A program made the translations under genes and the position numbers. From positions 23,805,036 to 23,869,035 of the forward strand of contig JAOWCC010001501.1 of NCBI GenBank assembly GCA_030867875.1: DNA of 64,000 bases, written 5' to 3'. Of the stretch, positions 61,801 through 64,000 are shown in pieces. The stretch comes from Actinernus sp. WN-2022. Lineage: Eukaryota; Cnidaria; Anthozoa; Actiniaria; Actinernidae. The notes under the pieces were generated by a model. The model did not search any database. It was not told the DNA's origin and worked only from the letters and a program-made list of their open reading frames with translations. How positions within the stretch are numbered: position 1 is the first letter of the stretch; every line of letters begins with the position of its first letter.

Positions 61801-63251
61801 GCTTGTTTCCCGCCAAAATATTCTTAATTTAGGTAAGGACAGACGCTGCAACATTGCACGTAACATTGGCGGCAATAGCGACATTGCTCCGTGTATTCAC
61901 CTCTGATGTTGTTGCATGTAATATTGCAGGACATGTTGCAGTGCTTGTCTACCCCTTTTCAACACAATTGTCGGCAACCTTGTTGCGCACAATGTTAAAG
62001 ATAAGATAAGATATTTATTTCAACTCGGGGGGTGGGGTTGAGGCTTGTTAAAACCCTAGCAAGTACATGCTAATTTGCCGAGACTATCTACTTACAGCTA
62101 GTACGTAAATTGAAATCTTATATACAATTACATATAATTACATTATATATAACTATAACTAGTATTAATTACAAATGGACTATATAAATATATGTATGTA
62201 TCAGTAAGAGTTAAACCAATATGGAATTGAAAATTTTAAACTAGAAATTGAATTTAACAGAGCTGATTTCTTTTTTGAATGATTTTAAAGTAGGTAATAT
62301 GTGCAGAGCATCAGTTAAGCTATTCCAAGCTTTGTTGCAACGTGTGCCTTTAAATGCACAGCGCGCGTACCAAATTATTTAGTTTTACTCATCTAACTTA
62401 GTCCAATTTTAAAGCTCATTTGGTCGAGCTCGCTTCGTTTTTTTCTACAACTTGGAAGAATTAAAAGAGTGAAAGGAGCATGGGATTATAAAATAGTTAT
62501 ACAATGTTTTTGTTGTCTACAGGAATATACTTGTTTGTGTAAAATATCATCTTTTGATTAAAAATTAGAACATGACGTTATTTCCATGATCTACACTCCC
62601 ACGCATAGCTGTTAACGTTGACCAATCAGAGCGTGCGTTACTGAGTATCTCTTATATATATAGAAGAACACTTGTGTTTGTACAGTAGTATCCAATAATC
62701 TGTGGAATATTTCATATGGTTTACAACCACAGAAAGCAATATCTAACAGTACGTATCATAGCGGTACATAAGCTAACTGGGAGTGACGTCATTTACTTGT
62801 CAATATTTCCATTTTAGGTGGCCGTCTCAAACAGCATTCCGTTTGTTAGTTCATGCACTAACCTTCTTGTTTCTTTCTAAATTGACAGTTATCAAATCAG
62901 AATAACAACATCCGAGACCTTGTCATTGATGAAGGTGAACTGGATGAAAAAGAGGAAGAAGAACGAGAGAAAAGGCAACCTCCAAAAACTAGAAAGTCTG
63001 TCGCTGTAACCTTAGTGGAGCCAGTCAGTAACAAAATCGCGCCTGCATCCGAGAAAGGTAACAAGCAGACAGCACGTGGATGTGGCCGCGCCCTTCTTTC
63101 AGTGCTGATGTTCCCCGTGACTTGTGTCAAGAACGCTGCTAGGAAGGTTTCCGAGAACGCGCTTATAATTGATAAAATCTCGCGTTTTCTATTTCCTTTC
63201 TCCTTCGCTCTGTTTAATCTTGTTTATTGGTCCATTTATAAAACTGAGTAA
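43846..63251 (+). CDS. Pentameric ligand-gated ion channel, GABA/glycine-receptor-like, eight exons (43,846-63,251)
   Basis: Exons: 43,846-43,895; 53,478-53,584; 55,589-55,659; 56,851-57,083; 58,722-58,804; 60,691-60,816; 61,060-61,415; 62,889-63,251. All splice sites are GT-AG, phases agree at every junction and the total is 1,389 bp (462 residues plus stop), the usual length of Cys-loop subunits. In order: signal peptide, FDYDKVHRPN entry strand, RQRWIDP, LWRPDTYIEN, the Cys-loop (C-x13-C around FHNFPMDKQ), YYDWNEMQI, four membrane helices and a charged M3-M4 loop. The M2 start P-A-R is typical of anion-selective channels. The protein sits in the plasma membrane as a pentamer. The ligand cannot be deduced; other members of the GABA-A/glycine/glutamate-gated branch are possible. 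Confidence 0.9.
44419..44565. repeat. MITE with TATAGATGTTTTCAC ends
   Basis: Left TATAGATGTTTTCAC pairs with GTGAAAACCATCTATA. Inner CCGCCATGTTGGTGTACC pairs with GGTACACCAACATGGC. Confidence 0.75.
44985..45195 (+). repeat. tRNA-derived SINE
   Basis: The head has an A-box-like GTGGTTAATTAAGCGC and a B-box-like GGTTCAAATCCCGGCC in tRNA spacing. The body has AATAACTGAGTAGCCGAG, GTGCTGCCTTTGTG, GCTGCAAATGGTTAGAC and CTTCTCGGATAACGACG. From memory this body type is very common in anthozoan genomes, which supports the host assignment. Confidence 0.8.
46777..46849. repeat. 73-bp palindromic MITE
   Basis: TACAGTAGAACCCTGGTAAC...AACT pairs with AGTT...GTTACCAGGGTTCTACTGTA, perfect over ~27 bp, with a short loop. 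Confidence 0.88.
46861..47049. repeat. Foldback element with TTTCTATAGAGTTATAGAAA boxes
   Basis: The left arm GAAATAGAAAACATTTCCCG ... and its complement at the right end enclose GTTTCTATAGAGTTATAGAA / TTCTATAACTCTATAGAAAC. A lone third copy of that box lies at ~47,150-47,172. Confidence 0.8.
48099..49331. mobile_element. 1.2-kb DNA transposon with ~135-bp inverted ends made of GATCATTTGCGG repeats
   Basis: The ends GATCTGTACAGGTCCGCAAA and TTGCGGACATGTACAGATC are inverted, and the similarity continues inward through CGTGAAAAAAACAT and GGCATGGATTTTTGCC. The 12-mer GATCATTTGCGG (or complement) occurs about a dozen times in the two ends. A further copy of the right end, in the same orientation, lies internally at ~49,080-49,190. 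Subterminal short repeats like these are typical of transposase-binding arrays. No transposase ORF. Confidence 0.75.
49332..49400 (+). pseudogene. 5S rRNA-like 3' half (pseudogene or 5S-derived SINE piece)
   Basis: AAGTTAAGCCCGATCGGGCG, then GGTTAGTAACTGGATGGG and TACCTCGTGCTGTAG follow the 3' two-thirds of eukaryotic 5S rRNA, including the region of its internal Pol III control elements. T-runs follow. The 5' part is missing and replaced exactly by the end of the neighbouring transposon. Confidence 0.75.
49946..49969. repeat. Poly-G tract (24 G)
   Basis: An uninterrupted run of 24 G in intron 1. Confidence 0.9.
51155..51466. repeat. Foldback/MITE with TTACCAGGAGCG ends
   Basis: TTACCAGGAGCGTATC pairs with GACGCTCCTGGTAA; inner ATGAGTCAGC and ATGACCGGATTGA pair with TCAATCCGGTCAT and CAGCTGACTCA, so the arms reach ~75 bp. 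Confidence 0.72.
51993..52167. repeat. MITE-like unit with internal TATTTTTTAGGG repeats
   Basis: The ends GGTGATCATCG and CGACGATCACC are inverted. Between them (T)ATTTTT-AGGGTTT-like boxes recur at least six times with irregular spacing. Confidence 0.6.
53478..53584 (+). CDS. Ion channel exon 2 (N-terminal extracellular segment)
   Basis: The acceptor CTACTCCTAAAG precedes it and the donor GTAAGTG follows. It encodes CAPGPRCNVD ... FDYDKVHRPN, where Y-D-x-x-x-R-P-N is the conserved start of the Cys-loop receptor ligand-binding domain. Two extra cysteines (CAPGPRC) near the N-terminus are unusual. Confidence 0.85.
53860..54181. repeat. Purine minisatellite (AGGGAGAGGA)n
   Basis: About 320 bp of nearly pure A/G on the plus strand, in 10-bp units and higher-order blocks with GGAAGAGGAAGAGAGGGG. 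It lies in intron 2, ~280 bp after exon 2. The opposite-strand Ser/Leu/Pro frames are artefacts of the repeat. Confidence 0.92.
54376..54687. repeat. MITE with TTTAAGGGAACCTCGGCT ends
   Basis: TTTTAAGGGAACCTCGGCTT pairs with AGCCAAGGTTCCCTTTAA. The similarity extends through GAAAACAATG/ATTGTTTTTC and further inside. Confidence 0.75.
55003..55163. repeat. Long palindrome (foldback), ~75-bp arms
   Basis: GGTTATTTCATGGTTTTCTA ... GTATACAAC pairs with GTTGTATACC ... TAGAAAACTATGAAATAACC across a short GAGCCTTTAGACGA centre. Confidence 0.88.
55368..55499. repeat. 33-bp tandem repeat, four units
   Basis: Units start at 55,368, 55,401, 55,434 and 55,467 (ATGAAATACCGCTCTGTATT ...), the last diverged. 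The unit resembles the end of the palindrome at 55,003-55,163. It lies in intron 2; open frames across it (MKYRSVFHRKT periodicity) are a by-product of 33 being divisible by three. Confidence 0.92.
55589..55659 (+). CDS. Ion channel exon 3
   Basis: Encodes GKPLRVTVDIVVITIDSLNA, the V-x-V-x-(I/V)-x-V strand of the family. Acceptor CTTCATATCCTAG, donor GTGAGT; ends in phase 0. Confidence 0.88.
56237..56387. repeat. Foldback with TGCGTCTGTCCTC ends
   Basis: TGCGTCTGTCCTCTTATAGA pairs with TCTATAAGAGGACAGACGCA; inner ATGACGTCACAACGTGAAGA pairs with TCTTCACGTTGTGACATCAT. Confidence 0.88.
56410..56770. repeat. GGA/GAA-rich purine microsatellite
   Basis: About 360 bp of GAGGAGGAG / AAGGAGAAG-type sequence ending 80 bp before exon 4. 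The opposite-strand Leu/Pro/Ser frames are shadows of it. Confidence 0.9.
56851..57083 (+). CDS. Ion channel exon 4
   Basis: Follows TTTCTACAG. Encodes DYNLEFYMRQRWIDPLLRY and LITKLWRPDTYIEN, the family R-Q-x-W-x-D-P and W-x-P-D boxes of the extracellular domain, and ends GMVLISS before GTACAT. Confidence 0.9.
57697..57951. repeat. MITE-like unit carrying ~10 degenerate AATAATCCGTAATCC repeats
   Basis: The ends AGGCCCTGTTAAG and CTAACAGGGCCT are inverted. The interior begins with a 25-base G run (57,716-57,740) and then holds AATAATCC(G/A)TAATCCT-like copies at 20-30 bp spacing. Confidence 0.72.
58722..58804 (+). CDS. Ion channel exon 5 (Cys-loop)
   Basis: Encodes ISATLSCAMEFHNFPMDKQ and the second cysteine: two cysteines separated by 13 residues with F-P-M-D in the centre, the signature of the superfamily. 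Donor GTAAGT. Confidence 0.93.
58822..58962. repeat. Foldback with TTATTACACGG ends
   Basis: TTATTACACGGAAAGTTGTG ... TACGGCTGGG pairs with CCCAGCCGTATTACACAACT...CGTGTAATAA. It starts ~17 bp after exon 5, so it nearly touches the splice donor. Confidence 0.82.
59967..60426. repeat. 460-bp foldback element, full palindrome
   Basis: GACATTTTGAAAGGGGTGCA ... TACAGTGTTTGTATGGGAAT ... TCTGAAATATTCTTCAGATA ... and on to TTTCAGTTTTCCATACATT is mirrored on the right to CACCCCTTTCAAAATGTC. Half copy at 19,336-19,625. Confidence 0.92.
60691..60816 (+). CDS. Ion channel exon 6
   Basis: Encodes FFTEKHLYYDWNEMQIYEGV and MAQFDILG, the loop/strand region after the Cys-loop with the conserved aromatic-x-W. 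It contains the acceptor-side end of the ligand-binding domain. Donor GTAAAA is weak but phase-correct. Confidence 0.85.
61060..61415 (+). CDS. Ion channel exon 7 (M1-M3 pore region)
   Basis: Begins VYSSLKATFKFRRRIQNFML, then M1 (SFYIPTILTVILSWVSFFI), the P-A-R selectivity motif, M2 (CALGIITVLAIGGFLTG) with the conserved leucine at 9', the M2-M3 linker RKSFPTVSYVMAADS and M3. Pore position 6' is Ile and 2' is Ala, not the Thr and Gly typical of vertebrate glycine receptors. Confidence 0.93.
61832..61954. repeat. MITE with GGTAAGGACAGACGCTGCAACA ends
   Basis: GGACAGACGCTGCAACAT pairs with ATGTTGCAGTGCTTGTCTACC; TTGCACGTAACATTG pairs loosely with TTGCATGTAATATTG. Confidence 0.65.
62889..63251 (+). 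CDS. Ion channel exon 8 (M3-M4 loop end, M4)
   Basis: Starts after AATTGACAG. An acidic/basic loop (IDEGELDEKEEEEREKRQ) is followed by IIDKISRFLFPFSFALFNLV and a YWSIYK end, the conserved I-D-x-x-S-R-x-x-F-P ... F-N-x-x-Y-W pattern of M4, then TAA. Confidence 0.92.
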   Translation, partial: LSNQNNNIRDLVIDEGELDEKEEEEREKRQPPKTRKSVAVTLVEPVSNKIAPASEKGNKQTARGCGRALLSVLMFPVTCVKNAARKVSENALIIDKISRFLFPFSFALFNLVYWSIYKTE

Positions 63252-64000
63252 CAAAGTTGTGTTAAATACCAATTCTATATAAAGTAAAGTTCTATATTTA
63301 ACGTCAGTAGCCCCTTCAGTCTAACCGACTGCTCTTCCAGGAAGCCGACGGTGCATATTAACTTTACCCCCTTCTCTGACAGAGCTCCTGATTAAGGGAA
63401 TTCAAAGCTAAATAAGCTACTCGGACCAGAGATTTTATCATGACTCGTACGACCCCGCGCGCGCTTTCCTTTCAACACCATTTACAACAGTCACGTCCGG
63501 ACGTGTATGGCGTGAGTGGACCGGAAAAAGCCGTCCGGCCCTGCACAATTTTTTCTTGCTGTTTTGCGGTTTGATCTACAAAAAAATATGGTCATATGAT
63601 AAAAAACTATTGACTGAGTTAGGTCGGGCCGGACGGGAAAATATTTGGCTCTCGGTCATTTTGTACGCGTACGTCATGACGTCGAGCCAAATATTTACCC
63701 GTCCGTCCGGACCGTAACTCAGTCAATACGTACCTAGCATTACCCATTGCTATGAAACATGGAATCAGACAGAAACATTACAGGGTGGTGAGAAATACGT
63801 ATACTACACGCTCGGCAGGTCACGGGAGAAACAATTTTATTACGTACTTTTATCTTAATGACTTGCTTTGATTTACTTATTATTTACATGGAAGCGTGAA
63901 AAGCTTAAGAGTGCTTTTAGGATAGAACAAGAGCAAAGATACTCAATTTCTAGAGTGAATTTCATACGAGTGTGTAAATGAAAACGCGAGTCGGTAGCAG
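63252..64000. other. 3' flank of the ion-channel gene
   Basis: No further coding exon. It holds the MITE at 63,610 and GC-rich sequence near 63,480-63,560 with CGGACG / CCGTCC motifs. No AATAAA close to the stop; the transcript end is not identified. Confidence 0.4.
63610..63726. repeat. MITE with TTGACTGAGTTA ends
   Basis: TTGACTGAGTTAGGTCGGGC ... AAATATTTGGCTC pairs with GAGCCAAATATTTACCCGTC ... GTAACTCAGTCAA, ~42-bp arms. The CGGACGGG / CCGTCCGTCCGG block is part of the arms. Confidence 0.82.

Overview
The window looks like metazoan nuclear DNA, most probably a cnidarian and likely an anthozoan. Support comes from an intron-rich Cys-loop receptor gene, CR1/L2-like LINE fragments, two tRNA-derived SINEs (the one near 45 kb resembles an abundant anthozoan repeat, from memory), a 5S rRNA-like fragment and very many small inverted-repeat (MITE/foldback) elements. 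The species cannot be named from the sequence alone.

Layout. 1-12 kb: AT-rich DNA with MITEs, a 550-bp tandem duplication and no convincing gene. 11.9-17.5 kb: a reverse-strand SINE followed by two broken LINEs. 17.5-21.3 kb: more MITEs and a reverse-strand ankyrin-repeat pseudogene resembling PPP1R27. 21,334-40,120: an 18.8-kb Polinton/adintovirus-like element with ~118-bp terminal inverted repeats and an exact 6-bp target duplication (TGTGTT). 41,058-41,905: a Mutator-like 848-bp element with ~115-bp inverted repeats and an exact 9-bp duplication, carrying a decayed helicase fragment. 43,846-63,251: an eight-exon gene for a pentameric ligand-gated ion channel of the GABA/glycine-receptor-like (anion) type. 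Its phases join exactly to 463 codons, and its introns are full of repeats.

The Polinton-like element has two coding modules. The rightward module (22.4-32.5 kb) holds structural and morphogenesis genes: penton-like protein, a pX/pVI-like small protein, double jelly-roll major capsid protein, adenain-type protease, FtsK/HerA packaging ATPase, several very basic small proteins and two conserved small capsid-neighbourhood proteins. The leftward module (32.6-36.1 kb) encodes mostly unrecognised proteins, including one with two tandem Tudor-like domains. The B-family polymerase at the left end is reduced to a fragment fused to the penton reading frame. No integrase is seen at the right end; a 5' LTR plus gag of a Ty3/Gypsy-like retroelement sits where it would be expected. 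Protease, ATPase, pX-like and several other genes carry frameshifts or stops, so this copy is defective.

Two promoter classes can be read inside the element. A composite motif, CGGAA(G/C)TACGTCAGA (ETS-like plus CRE-like half site), precedes a TATA-like box upstream of the left-end gene and of two leftward genes, and recurs as an orphan next to the right terminal repeat. Many rightward genes instead have their own TATA box 35-85 bp upstream of the ATG without that motif. This suggests an early/late division, which is an inference.
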